From: Betaproteobacteria bacterium Ga0077532
GTDB lineage: Bacteria; Pseudomonadota; Gammaproteobacteria; Burkholderiales; Ga0077523
Direction of reading: 5' to 3'
Length of the DNA: 64,000 nt
Assembly: GCA_001464895.1 (NCBI GenBank)
Contig: LNEE01000027.1
Span: 1-64,000 of the forward strand
The notes below the pieces were generated by a model that saw nothing but the letters and a program-made list of their open reading frames with translations, did no database searches and was not told the origin of the DNA. A program made the position numbers and the translations under genes. Below, piece by piece: positions 29,049 through 38,100 of this stretch; the first letter of the stretch is position 1, and every line of letters starts with the position of its first letter.

Positions 29049-30611
29049 ATGGGACAGATGAAGACACCGGGCGTGTATATCGTCGAGAAGAACGCCTTCC
29101 CGAATTCCGTGGTCGAGGTCGCCACCGCGGTGCCGGCGTTCATCGGCTACACCGAGAAGGCCGAGAACCGCGGCAACTCGCTCACGAACAAGCCGTGGCG
29201 CATCACGTCGATGGCCGAGTTCCACCAGTACTTCGGGTTCGGCCCAACCCGTGAGCTGACGCGCTTCAGCCTCACGAAGGTGACGGGTACCGTGCCCGCC
29301 GCTGCCGCGACACCGCTCGCCGCGCGTGACGCCGTGCCGATGACCTCGCGCAAGACCGGCTATCTCATCGCGCAGACCCGCGGCTTCTATCTCCTCTACT
29401 ACAGCATGCTGCACTTCTTCCAGAACGGCGGCGGCCCGTGCTACGTGGTTTCGGTGGGCGGCTACAAGGAGGACGCGGGCATCCAGATCGAGGCGAAGCC
29501 GCTGACCGACGGCATCAAGGAACTCGAGAAGGAACAGGAGCCCACGATCGTCGTCATCCCCGAGGCGGTGCTGCTGCCCAAGGCGGACTGCGACAGCGTG
29601 CAGCAGGCCGCCCTCCTGCACTGCGGCCAGGTGATGAAGAACCGCATCGCGATCCTCGACATCTGGGAGGGCTATCAGGACCGCAGCGCGCAGCCCGACT
29701 GCGTGGCCGGCTTCCGCGACGCGATCGGCATCAACGACCTCGGGTTCGGAACTGCGTACTACCCGTGGGTCAACACGACGATCGTGCAGGACCAGGACCT
29801 GAGCTACGCGAACATCGACGACGACAGCCTCGACGCGCTCATCGACTGCATCAAGCAGGAACTGGCGGGCTACGACATGCCAGCCGCGAAGCTCGCGCAG
29901 CAGACCGCCGAGGTCGAGAAGATCAAGACGCTCGAGAAGGAGAAGCTCTCCGAGGTGGCGCTGCTCGCGAAGAGCCTGACCACCATCAGCCCGTTCTTCG
30001 TGAGCGTGCTGACGGAGATGCGCAAGCGTCTCAACGTGCTGCCGCCGAGTGCCGCGATGGCCGGCGTGTACACGATGGTCGACAACTCCCGCGGCGTCTG
30101 GAAGGCACCCGCCAACGTGAGCCTGAACAGCGTCGTGTCGCCGACCGTGAGCATCTCCAGCGAGCAGCAGGAGGACCTCAACGTCACGGCGCAGGGCAAG
30201 TCGATCAACGCCATCCGCAGCTTCATCGGCGAGGGCACGCTCGTATGGGGCGCCCGCACGCTGGACGGCAACAGCCTCGACTGGCGCTACATCAACGTGC
30301 GCCGGACGATGATCATGCTCGAGGAGTCCATCCGCCTCGCCTCGAAGGCGCTCGTGTTCGAGCCCAACGTCGCGAACACCTGGGTGACCATGAAAAGCAT
30401 GATCGCCAACTTCCTCACCGGCGTCTGGAAGCGCGGCGGTCTGGCGGGCGCGGTGCCGGACGATGCCTTCAGCGTCCACGTCGGCCTCGGCGAGACGATG
30501 ACACCCGAGGACATCCTCGAGGGGATCCTCCGCGTGACCGTGCTGGTGGCGATCACCCGCCCGGCCGAATTCATCGAGATCACCTTCCAGCAGCAGATGC
30601 AGAAATCCTGA
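29049..30611 (+). CDS. eCIS contractile sheath protein
   Basis: A 520-residue tail sheath protein (Afp2-4/Pvc2-4, T4 gp18 family). The N-terminus PGVYIVEKNAFPNSVVEVAT and VPAFIGYTEKA is the standard sheath start. The C-terminal core has LVWGARTLDG and the end segment YINVRRTMIMLEESI, which form the interlocking sheath strands. Contraction of the sheath drives the inner tube through a target membrane. Afp carries three sheath genes; this operon has one. A strong AAGGAAA site precedes the start. Confidence 0.96.
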   Translation: MGQMKTPGVYIVEKNAFPNSVVEVATAVPAFIGYTEKAENRGNSLTNKPWRITSMAEFHQYFGFGPTRELTRFSLTKVTGTVPAAAATPLAARDAVPMTSRKTGYLIAQTRGFYLLYYSMLHFFQNGGGPCYVVSVGGYKEDAGIQIEAKPLTDGIKELEKEQEPTIVVIPEAVLLPKADCDSVQQAALLHCGQVMKNRIAILDIWEGYQDRSAQPDCVAGFRDAIGINDLGFGTAYYPWVNTTIVQDQDLSYANIDDDSLDALIDCIKQELAGYDMPAAKLAQQTAEVEKIKTLEKEKLSEVALLAKSLTTISPFFVSVLTEMRKRLNVLPPSAAMAGVYTMVDNSRGVWKAPANVSLNSVVSPTVSISSEQQEDLNVTAQGKSINAIRSFIGEGTLVWGARTLDGNSLDWRYINVRRTMIMLEESIRLASKALVFEPNVANTWVTMKSMIANFLTGVWKRGGLAGAVPDDAFSVHVGLGETMTPEDILEGILRVTVLVAITRPAEFIEITFQQQMQKS

Positions 30612-30689
30612 CGATCATCCGGCGTCGGCCCGCCCCGATAGGCGCCGGCGCAGACGCGCAACGATCCAAACCAATCTTGGAGGCAAGTC

Positions 30690-31148
30690 ATGGCAGACGA
30701 CGGCTCGGCTCAGTCCGGCACAGTGTGGCCCATTCCGAAGTTCCGCTTCGAGGTGAAGTGGGATTCCGCGGTGATGTCTTTCCAGGAGGTCTCGGGTCTC
30801 GACGTCGAGGCCCAGCCCATCGAGTACCGGCATGGCGACAGTCCGGCGTTCTCGGTCATCAAGATGCCCGGCATCAAGAAGTACGGGAACGTGACCATGA
30901 AGAAGGGCGTCTTCTCGAAAGATAACAAGTTCTGGGACTGGTTCAACCAGATCAAGATGAACACGGTGAAGCGCATTCCCGTGACCATCAGCCTGCTGGA
31001 CGAGGCCGGTGCACCGACGATGGTCTGGACCCTCGCGAACGCGTGGCCCACGAAGATCACCGGCACCGATCTCAAGTCCGACGGCAACGAGGTGGCGGTC
31101 GAGTCCATCGAGATCGCCCACGAAGGCCTCACGGTCGCCAACGGATGA
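30690..31148 (+). CDS. eCIS inner tube protein 1
   Basis: A 152-residue tail tube protein (T4 gp19 family, Afp1/Pvc1-like). Typical elements are FRFEVKWDSAVMSFQEVSGLDVE and the end segment EVAVESIEIAHEGL. Hexamers stack to form the inner tube that carries cargo. A strong site, TTGGAGG, precedes ATG 30690. The stop overlaps the start of the second tube gene, so the pair is made together. Confidence 0.95.
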   Translation: MADDGSAQSGTVWPIPKFRFEVKWDSAVMSFQEVSGLDVEAQPIEYRHGDSPAFSVIKMPGIKKYGNVTMKKGVFSKDNKFWDWFNQIKMNTVKRIPVTISLLDEAGAPTMVWTLANAWPTKITGTDLKSDGNEVAVESIEIAHEGLTVANG

Positions 31149-31591
31149 TCGCGTACCCGCCGGTGGCGTTCCACTTCAAGGTGACCTTCGGCGGCATCGG
31201 TTCCGCCGCGGATGCCTCGTTCCAGGAAGTGAGCGGCATCGGCGCGAAGATCGAGACGGAGGAAGTGGTCGAGGGTGGCGAGAACGCCTTCGTCCACATG
31301 CTCCCGAAAAAGGTGACGCACACCAACCTCGTGCTGAAGCGCGGCATCGCGCCCATCGATTCGGAACTGGTGACCTGGTGCCAGGACACCATGGTGGGCG
31401 GGCTCTCCGGCATCGAGCCGAAGCTGGTCCACGTGCACCTGCTCGACGCCGAACGCAATCCATTGCACGGCTGGACGTTCGCGAACGCGTACCCGGTCCG
31501 ATGGGAGCTGGGGGCGTTCAACGCGGAGGAGAACAAGGTGGCCGTCGAGACCATCGAGCTCGCCTACGCGTACTGGATGCGGGAGATCTGA
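31145..31591 (+). CDS. eCIS inner tube protein 2 (tube initiator type)
   Basis: A 148-residue second tube protein (Afp5/Pvc5-like). FHFKVTFGGIGSAADASFQEVSGI and the end segment KVAVETIELAYAYWMREI match the tube family. It shares the fold but little sequence with the first copy. In PVC and Afp the second type forms the layer that joins tube and baseplate, so this copy is probably the tube initiator. ATG 31145 (ATGA overlap) is chosen over longer frames. Confidence 0.93.
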   Translation: MIAYPPVAFHFKVTFGGIGSAADASFQEVSGIGAKIETEEVVEGGENAFVHMLPKKVTHTNLVLKRGIAPIDSELVTWCQDTMVGGLSGIEPKLVHVHLLDAERNPLHGWTFANAYPVRWELGAFNAEENKVAVETIELAYAYWMREI

Positions 31592-31595
31592 GTCC

Positions 31596-31772
31596 GTGAC
31601 GATCGAGGTACGACAGATGGTGATCCGCTCGTCCGTGGAGACGCGGCGCCCGGCGTCCCAGCCGCTCGACGAGCAGCGCGCTGCGGCGACGATGGAACGG
31701 TTGAAGGGCGAGATCCTCACCGAGTGCAAGGAGTGGCTGCGGGAGCGACTGCAGGAAGGACGCGAACGCTGA
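31596..31772 (+). CDS. DUF5908 small eCIS protein
   Basis: A 58-residue frame starting with GTG 31596, just after the second tube gene. It reads TIEVRQMVIRSSVETRR, then a helix ending LTECKEWLRERLQEGRER. This matches the DUF5908 family of tiny eCIS proteins that begin with a (I/V)E(V/I)(R/K)Q(M/L)VIR motif and end in a charged helix containing Cys. In Afp and PVC operons the matching slot holds a small protein (Afp6/Pvc6). Its exact role in assembly is not established. Confidence 0.85.
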   Translation: MTIEVRQMVIRSSVETRRPASQPLDEQRAAATMERLKGEILTECKEWLRERLQEGRER

Positions 31773-31846
31773 GGGCGCTCAGGCAGCGATGACGCAAAGC
31801 GGTGGCGCAGCGGGTGCCGCCCGGATCAGGCCAACCAGGACATCAG

Positions 31847-32533
31847 ATGCCCGACCAGAAGACGCGGCTCACCATGACCCGCTACAACATCGCGGCCGGC
31901 GGCTCGGTGACGATAGACCGGTCCAAGACGTTCTCGGTGATGATCAACCCCGCCGAGTTCAAGCAGGAGTACTCGATCGAGTACAGCCCGCAGAAGACGC
32001 TCGGCCAGATCGGCTCCGACAACAAGTTCAGCGCGGTGAACTCCGACAAGGTGAGCTTCTCGCTCGTGCTCGACGGCACCGGTGCGGTCTCCGCCGCCAC
32101 CGCGGGCACCGCCCCGGCCGACGTCAAGACGCAGATGAACAACATGCTCGCCGTCGTCTATCAGTACGACGGCGAGACCCACGAGCCGGGGCGCGTGCGC
32201 CTGCTGTGGGGGTCGCTCATCTTCTTCGGCCGCATGACGACGATGTCGACGCAGTACACGCTCTTCAAGGCGAGCGGCGCACCGCTTCGCGCGAAGGTGG
32301 ATCTCCAGTTCGTGGGGTCCATGAGCAAGAGCGAGGAGCAGCTCGTCTCGAACCGCTCGTCGCCGGATCTGAGTCACATCGTCCTCGTGCGCGAAGGCGA
32401 CACGCTGCCACTGCTCTGCGCCTCGATCTACGGGGATCCGTCGTACTACCCCGACGTCGCGCGCTTCAACGGCCTGCTCGAGTTCCGCGATCTGAAGCCG
32501 GGCGCCAAGCTGCACTTCCCGCCGCTCGAATAG
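31847..32533 (+). CDS. eCIS LysM-domain baseplate protein (Afp7/Pvc7-like)
   Basis: A 228-residue protein. The N-terminal part (FSVMINPAEFKQEYSIEYSP) is the gp53-like baseplate fold that ties the tube initiator to the spike. The C-terminus is a LysM-like module (VLVREGDTLPLLCASIYGDP to LKPGAKLHFPP). ATG 31847 is preceded by CCAGGA at proper spacing and is preferred to an upstream GTG at 31802. It follows the tube genes as in Afp and PVC. Confidence 0.92.
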   Translation: MPDQKTRLTMTRYNIAAGGSVTIDRSKTFSVMINPAEFKQEYSIEYSPQKTLGQIGSDNKFSAVNSDKVSFSLVLDGTGAVSAATAGTAPADVKTQMNNMLAVVYQYDGETHEPGRVRLLWGSLIFFGRMTTMSTQYTLFKASGAPLRAKVDLQFVGSMSKSEEQLVSNRSSPDLSHIVLVREGDTLPLLCASIYGDPSYYPDVARFNGLLEFRDLKPGAKLHFPPLE

Positions 32534-32535
32534 CA

Positions 32536-34323
32536 ATGCCCACCTCTCCCGCCCAGGACGCCGATGGCGTCGTGACGATCAGCATCTCGAGCAACGGAGC
32601 CGCGCTCGCCGACAGTGTCGAGGTCGTGTCGGTGGAAGTGTCGCGCACGGCCAACGCCGTGCCGATCGCACGCATCGTCCTGAACGACGGCAACATCGCG
32701 CAGCAGTCGTTCGAGCTGAGCGGCGCAGCGACCTTCAAGCCTGGCGCCACGATCTCCATCTCGGCCGGCTACGACTCGACGAACAGCGTCATCTTCGAGG
32801 GTGTCGTCATCCGGCACGGCATCAAGATCACCGGCGCCAACCAGAGCCGGCTCGTGATCGAGTGCCGCGACAAGGCGGTCGCCATGACGATCGGTCGGAA
32901 GAACGCGAACTACATCGACAAGAAGGACAGCGACATCGTCGCCGCGCTCATCGGGACCTACCCGCTCACCGCCGACGTCGAGGCGACCACCGAGAGCCAC
33001 AAGGAACTGGTGCAGTACTACTGCACCGACTGGGACTTCATGCTGGCGCGCGCCGAGGCGAACGGGCAACTCGTGATCGTGGTCGATGGCACCGTCAGCG
33101 TGAAGGCACCCGCCGCGTCGTCCGAACCGGTCCTGTCGGTGGCCTACGGCGTCGACCTCATCGAGTTCCACGGCGACATCGACGCCCGCACGCAATACAC
33201 CGCCGTGGGCGCGACCGGATGGGACCTCAAGACCCAGAAGGTGGTGGAGGCGGAATCAGCCCCGGTCACCCTGAACACCCAGGGCGACCTCACATCGGCA
33301 ACGCTCGCCGACGTGGTCGGGCTCGCCCGCTACGAGCTTCACTCGGCGGTGCCCCTCACGTCCGCGTCGCTCTCGAGCTGGGCCAAGGCCCAGCAGGTGA
33401 AGTCGGGACTCGCCCGTCTGCAGGGGCGCATGAAATTCCAGGGCAGCGCCCGCGCCAACGTCGGAACGCTCATCGAACTCGCCGGCGTCGGCACCCGCTT
33501 CTCGGGCAACGTCTTCGTGGGCGCAGTGCGCCACGAGATCGCCGATGGCGAGTGGATCACGGAGGTGTCGTTCGGACTCCCGGCGCAGTGGATCACGGAG
33601 CGCTCCGACGTGATGGCACCCGCGGCCTCGGGCTGGCTCCCCGGCGTCGGTGGACTGCAGGTGGGCATCGTGAAGAAGCTCGATGCCGACCCCGAGGGTG
33701 AACAGCGCGTGCAGGTGTCGGTCCCCGTGATGAAGGCCGCGACCGACGAGGTCTGGGCGCGCCTCGCCAACTTCTACGGCTCCTCGGGGTTCGGGGCGTT
33801 CTTCCTCCCGGAGATCGGCGACGAGGTGGTGCTCGGCTACTTCAACGACGACCCGTCGCACCCGGTGATCCTCGGCAGCCTGTACAGCAGCAAACGCGCG
33901 CCGCCTTACGCGCTGACCGCGGAGAACAACACGAAGGCGATCGTCACACGGTCGAAAACGAAGATCGAGTTCGACGACGACAAGAAGGTCATCACCATCA
34001 CCACGCCGGCGAAGAACAAGATCGTGCTGAGCGACGACGCCAAGTCGATCCTCGTGCAGGACCAGAACAACAACAAGGTCGAGCTGGGCACCGGCGGCAT
34101 CACGCTCGACAGCCCGAAGGACATCAAGATCACCGCGAAGGGCGGCATCACCATCGATGCCGTCGGCGCGATCTCGATCTCGTCGAAGGCCGACGTGAAG
34201 ACCACGGGCCTCAATGTGAACAACGAGGCGCAGGTGGGCTTCGTGGCGAAGGGCGCAGCGAGCGCCGAACTGTCCGCCTCCGGTCAGACGACCGTGAAGG
34301 GCGCGATGGTGATGATCAACTGA
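32536..34323 (+). CDS. eCIS VgrG-like central spike (Afp8/Pvc8-like)
   Basis: A 595-residue spike protein. The gp27-like domains span about 1-370 (DWDFMLARAEANGQL). An OB-fold gp5-like domain follows (about 375-460, VQVSVPVMK and FLPEIGDEVVLGYFNDDPSHPVILGSLY), then a C-terminal beta-helix with repeated short strands (KIEFDDDKK, NKIVLSDDAK, GITLDSPKDI). Trimers form the needle under the tube. ATG 32536 follows the previous stop by two bases; the longer open frame upstream is not coding. No extra effector domain is fused to its end. Confidence 0.95.
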   Translation: MPTSPAQDADGVVTISISSNGAALADSVEVVSVEVSRTANAVPIARIVLNDGNIAQQSFELSGAATFKPGATISISAGYDSTNSVIFEGVVIRHGIKITGANQSRLVIECRDKAVAMTIGRKNANYIDKKDSDIVAALIGTYPLTADVEATTESHKELVQYYCTDWDFMLARAEANGQLVIVVDGTVSVKAPAASSEPVLSVAYGVDLIEFHGDIDARTQYTAVGATGWDLKTQKVVEAESAPVTLNTQGDLTSATLADVVGLARYELHSAVPLTSASLSSWAKAQQVKSGLARLQGRMKFQGSARANVGTLIELAGVGTRFSGNVFVGAVRHEIADGEWITEVSFGLPAQWITERSDVMAPAASGWLPGVGGLQVGIVKKLDADPEGEQRVQVSVPVMKAATDEVWARLANFYGSSGFGAFFLPEIGDEVVLGYFNDDPSHPVILGSLYSSKRAPPYALTAENNTKAIVTRSKTKIEFDDDKKVITITTPAKNKIVLSDDAKSILVQDQNNNKVELGTGGITLDSPKDIKITAKGGITIDAVGAISISSKADVKTTGLNVNNEAQVGFVAKGAASAELSASGQTTVKGAMVMIN

Positions 34324-34345
34324 ACCCGACCCGGAAACCCGCGCG

Positions 34346-34645
34346 ATGCCTCCTGCCGCCCGCATCACCGATCTTCACACCTGCCCGATGGTGACCCCGG
34401 GTCTGCCGCCGATCCCGCACGTGGGCGGGCCGGTCATCGGCCCGGGTGTGCCGACGGTGCTGATCGGCAAGCTGCCAGCCGCGGTGGTCGGGGACAACGC
34501 CGTCTGCGTGGGCCCGCCCGACACCATCGCGAAGGGTTCTGCGACGGTGATGATCGGCAAGAAGCCGGCCGCCCGCATCGGCGACACGACAGCCCACGGC
34601 GGCAGCATCGTGCTGGGCTGCTTCACCGTGATGATCGGCGGCTGA
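34346..34645 (+). CDS. eCIS PAAR-repeat spike tip (Afp10/Pvc10-like)
   Basis: A 99-residue PAAR protein: PPAARITDLHTCPMVTPG at the start, AAVVGDNAVCVGPPD in the middle and PAARIGDTTAHGGSIVLG later. It forms a conical, metal-stabilised tip on the VgrG-like spike; the His and Cys residues at the usual sites (H13, C15 and later ones) fit zinc binding. It lies 22 bp after the spike gene. Confidence 0.95.
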   Translation: MPPAARITDLHTCPMVTPGLPPIPHVGGPVIGPGVPTVLIGKLPAAVVGDNAVCVGPPDTIAKGSATVMIGKKPAARIGDTTAHGGSIVLGCFTVMIGG

Positions 34646-34669
34646 CCCCTGCGAGAGGAGACGCACCCC

Positions 34670-35143
34670 ATGGACATCGACATGGCCGGCAACACGAGCA
34701 CCGGCGCCCTGGACGACACCGACCGCACGTTCCTCGGGACCGGCTGGAGCTTTCCGCCCGCCTTCGACCCGCACACGCGCGCCGCGGTCATGGTCTCGCG
34801 CGAGCAGGACATCTCGCAGAGCCTCTACATCCTGCTCTCCACGGTTCCCGGCGAGCGCGTGATGCATCCGACGTTCGGCTGCGGTCTGAAGCAGATGGTC
34901 TTCGAGCACATGAACGAGAGCACGATCACGGAGATCCGCGACATCGTGCGGCGGGCCGTCCTCTTCTTCGAACCGCGCATCACGCTGGACCACATCGAGG
35001 TCGACACCGCAGGCATGCCGGACGGCGTGCTGCGGCTGCGGCTGGACTACACGGTCCGCACCACGAACTCGCGGGCCAACATGGTGTTCCCGCTGTATCT
35101 GACCGAAGGCAACCAGGCGGGGCAGGACCGCCTGTCGGCCTGA
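34670..35143 (+). CDS. eCIS baseplate wedge protein, gp25/GPW family (Afp9/Pvc9-like)
   Basis: A 157-residue gp25-like lysozyme-fold protein (without lysozyme activity). It contains the family motif EQDISQSLYILLSTVPGERVM, then HPTFGCGLKQMVFE. It starts the sheath on the baseplate. The site GAGAGGAG precedes ATG 34670. Gene order here is PAAR then gp25, the reverse of Afp numbering. Confidence 0.94.
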   Translation: MDIDMAGNTSTGALDDTDRTFLGTGWSFPPAFDPHTRAAVMVSREQDISQSLYILLSTVPGERVMHPTFGCGLKQMVFEHMNESTITEIRDIVRRAVLFFEPRITLDHIEVDTAGMPDGVLRLRLDYTVRTTNSRANMVFPLYLTEGNQAGQDRLSA

Positions 35144-35168
35144 AGCGGATGTCGAGGACCCTCGCCCC

Positions 35169-38100
35169 GTGAACACGCGCCCGCGCTGGCAGGCGAACCC
35201 CGGCACCGCCCAGAACGAGCGGCTGCCGGTCGCGCTCGATCCGTCCGACAGCCGGTACTTCCGGGTGGACGAGCGCAGCCTCCCGGACCTCGTCGAGAAC
35301 GCCGCCACGTCGTCGCGGCATCTCGTCTTCCGCGACCTGCGCAACCGCGACGGCGGTCGATGGGACCGCTGGTTCGAGAAGGATGACGCGTTCGTCCTCG
35401 CGCGGATCGTGAGCGTTGACGTCGATCGCCTCCGCGAGGAATTCCTGAACGCCCTCGAGGCCAGTGCGCCTGCGCTGCTCACGCTGCGCATCCTCGCGCT
35501 GGCGCATCGGATCGACGAATGGCACCGGGCACTGGCGGTGGTCGACCGGCCCGCCTGCGTCGCGCTGTGCGCGCACATCCACCGGCTCGTCTCGGAACGT
35601 CTCGCTGGCCTGCTGCAATGGACCCTCGCGCAGGCGGCAGACGACGCCACCGTGACGCGCTTCGCCCAGCGCCTCGATCCGATCTGGACGCTGCCAGGCA
35701 ATGCGCCGCCACCGGCGGGTGCGAGCGGCGGACGCAGCCGCACCCGGGTCGTGTTCTTCACGTTCCTCGATGCCATCGCCCAGCTGCGGAAGCGGGCGCT
35801 GGCGGACCTCCCGCAGACGCTCGCGAGCGACGGACACGAGCCGTCGGCCGCCCTATTCCTGTCGTTCCTGCAGCTCTACGGGACGATCCAGGAGCAGATG
35901 AACACGTTCACGGCGCGGCACACCGACTTCTACTATCGCGACTGCCTGCGGATGGCGCCGCGCCCTGCGGAACCGGATAGCGTTCACGTGGTGTGCCGTC
36001 GCGTGCCCGGCATGGAGGGGGACGTCATCCTGCCCGCCGGCACACCGGTCGCCATCGACAAGGACAGTCAGGGCCGCGAGTTCGTCTACCGGACCGACGA
36101 GTCCCTCGCCGTCACCGATGCCACGGTCGCGGCGCTCTACACGCTGCGGATGGAACGGGATCCACTCATCTCGCCGGAACGGGAACTGGGGTACGTCACC
36201 CGGGCGAAGGCCCAGCGCGTACTGCACGGCGACGGATCGACCGCGGCACGCCACGGCCATGGGCCGCTGTTCGGCGGCACGGGCCCGCGCGTCGGCGTCC
36301 ACGGAGCCGAGGATGCCGAGGTCGGACTCGCACTGGCGAGTTCCCTGCTCCTGCTGGCCGAAGGTGAGCGCGAGGTCCGCATCTCGCTCGAGTTCCAACA
36401 GCCGGCCGATCGCGATGCGGGGGCCACCGAGGCCGTCCTGCGATTCGCGAAGGAAGGGCCCGCCGGTGGGGCGTCCGGAACGTTCCCGGAACTGCTGGAG
36501 CGACTGTTCACGCGCTTCGGCGAACTGGAGCCGCGGGGCGCGCGGAGCGAAGCCGCACCGCCCTCCGCACGCACTCTGGCGGACGGTGCCGCACCGAGGA
36601 TCGCGACGGACGCCCTCATCCGCCGGATCCATGCGCTCACGGACGAGCAGGCGTGGACGCTCCGGCACAGCCTCTCGAACTCGCCCGGTCAGGCGGTCCT
36701 GCGCAGCCGGGTGGAACTGCCGATCCGCCTGCGGGCCGGCATCCGGCGCGCACTGCATCGACGACTGGGACGGCGAGAGAGGGAGGCGATCGACCTCCGA
36801 TTCGAGACGGCGGGGGACGCCCGGATCGAGGTGCAACTGCTCGTGAACGGCTACGACGTTATGCCCGGCGGGCTCGCGGCACAGCGTGCGCTGTATACCG
36901 TGCCGGTCCTCTACAGCGCCTACCTGGTCCAGCGTCTGCTGCACACCGGCTCGGAGCCCGAGTTCTTCGTCCGCTTCGGGCAGCTCTTCTGCCGCTGGAT
37001 GCTCATCGATCAGAACACGCTCGGCGCCGAGGACATCCGCGCACTGAAGGCCGCCCTGCGCCGGGTTCCGCGGCCGCGGAACCCGCCGCGACTGCCGCAG
37101 AGACGCAAGGCGGAGGACATCGCCGCGCCCGATCGCGCCGACGTGATGGCCTGCCTGCGCGGCCGCAAGCGGCCGGTGCGCGACTACCTCTTCAACAAGT
37201 TGTTCGCGAACCTCGCGGAGGTGCGGCTCACCGGAACCGACGGCTGGTTCTCGCCTGCCGATGGCTTCGTCCTCGGCGCAGAACCCGGCGTCGATGCGCG
37301 CGGCCGGAGCGATCTCACGGTGGTGTTCCGGCTGCGCCCGGACGCCCCGTCCGTGGTGCCCTACGCCGATGCGGTGCACGGTGGTGGATGGCGCACTTCG
37401 TTGCCCGTCGTGCGCCTGCGGCTGCGCCAGGGCAGCTCGCTCTTCCCGTACTCGGCACTTGCCGATCTCGTGCTCGTTGCCGTGCGCATCGACGTCGAGG
37501 TGAGCGGTGTGCGGGACCTCGTGCTCCACAACAACTTCGGCCGCCTCGATCCGTCGAAGGCCTTCAATCCGTTCGGCCCCCTCCCCGCCCGCGGTTCCTA
37601 CCTCGTCTTCGGCAGCCCGGAACTCGCGCGAAAGCCACTGACCGCGCTGTCACTCAACGTCGAGTGGGGCCAGCTTCCCGAGGACGACGGCGGATTCGCA
37701 GCGCACTACCGCGGCTATCCCGGCACGTTCCACAACAGGAGCATGCAGGCCGAGGTGACGATCCTGCGCGATGGCCGATGGGAGCCCCGCAACGGCGGCG
37801 CCAGTTCGATGCCGCTCTTCGCCACCGACGCCGACGAAGGCCGCGTACCGCGCCATGCCACGCTCGACGTGCCCGCCACGGACCTGCGCAATCACTTCCG
37901 GACATCACGCGCCGTGCCCGAGGGCGAATCGTTCCAGTTCGATCTCGGGGCACGGGCCGGATTCTTCAGACTCGAGTTGACCGAGCCCGCCGACCCCTTC
38001 GGACATCGCGAGTACCCCGGGCTCCTCACGCGCGTCGTGACGGCCAACGCAAAGCGGCGCCATCCGCTGCCGCTGCCGAACGGTCCGTACACCCCGCTGA

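Noticed and set aside
31789..32535. Upstream extension of the VgrG-like frame
   Set aside because: It overlaps the LysM protein in another phase and reads as Arg-rich noise. ATG 32536 fits the spike family start.
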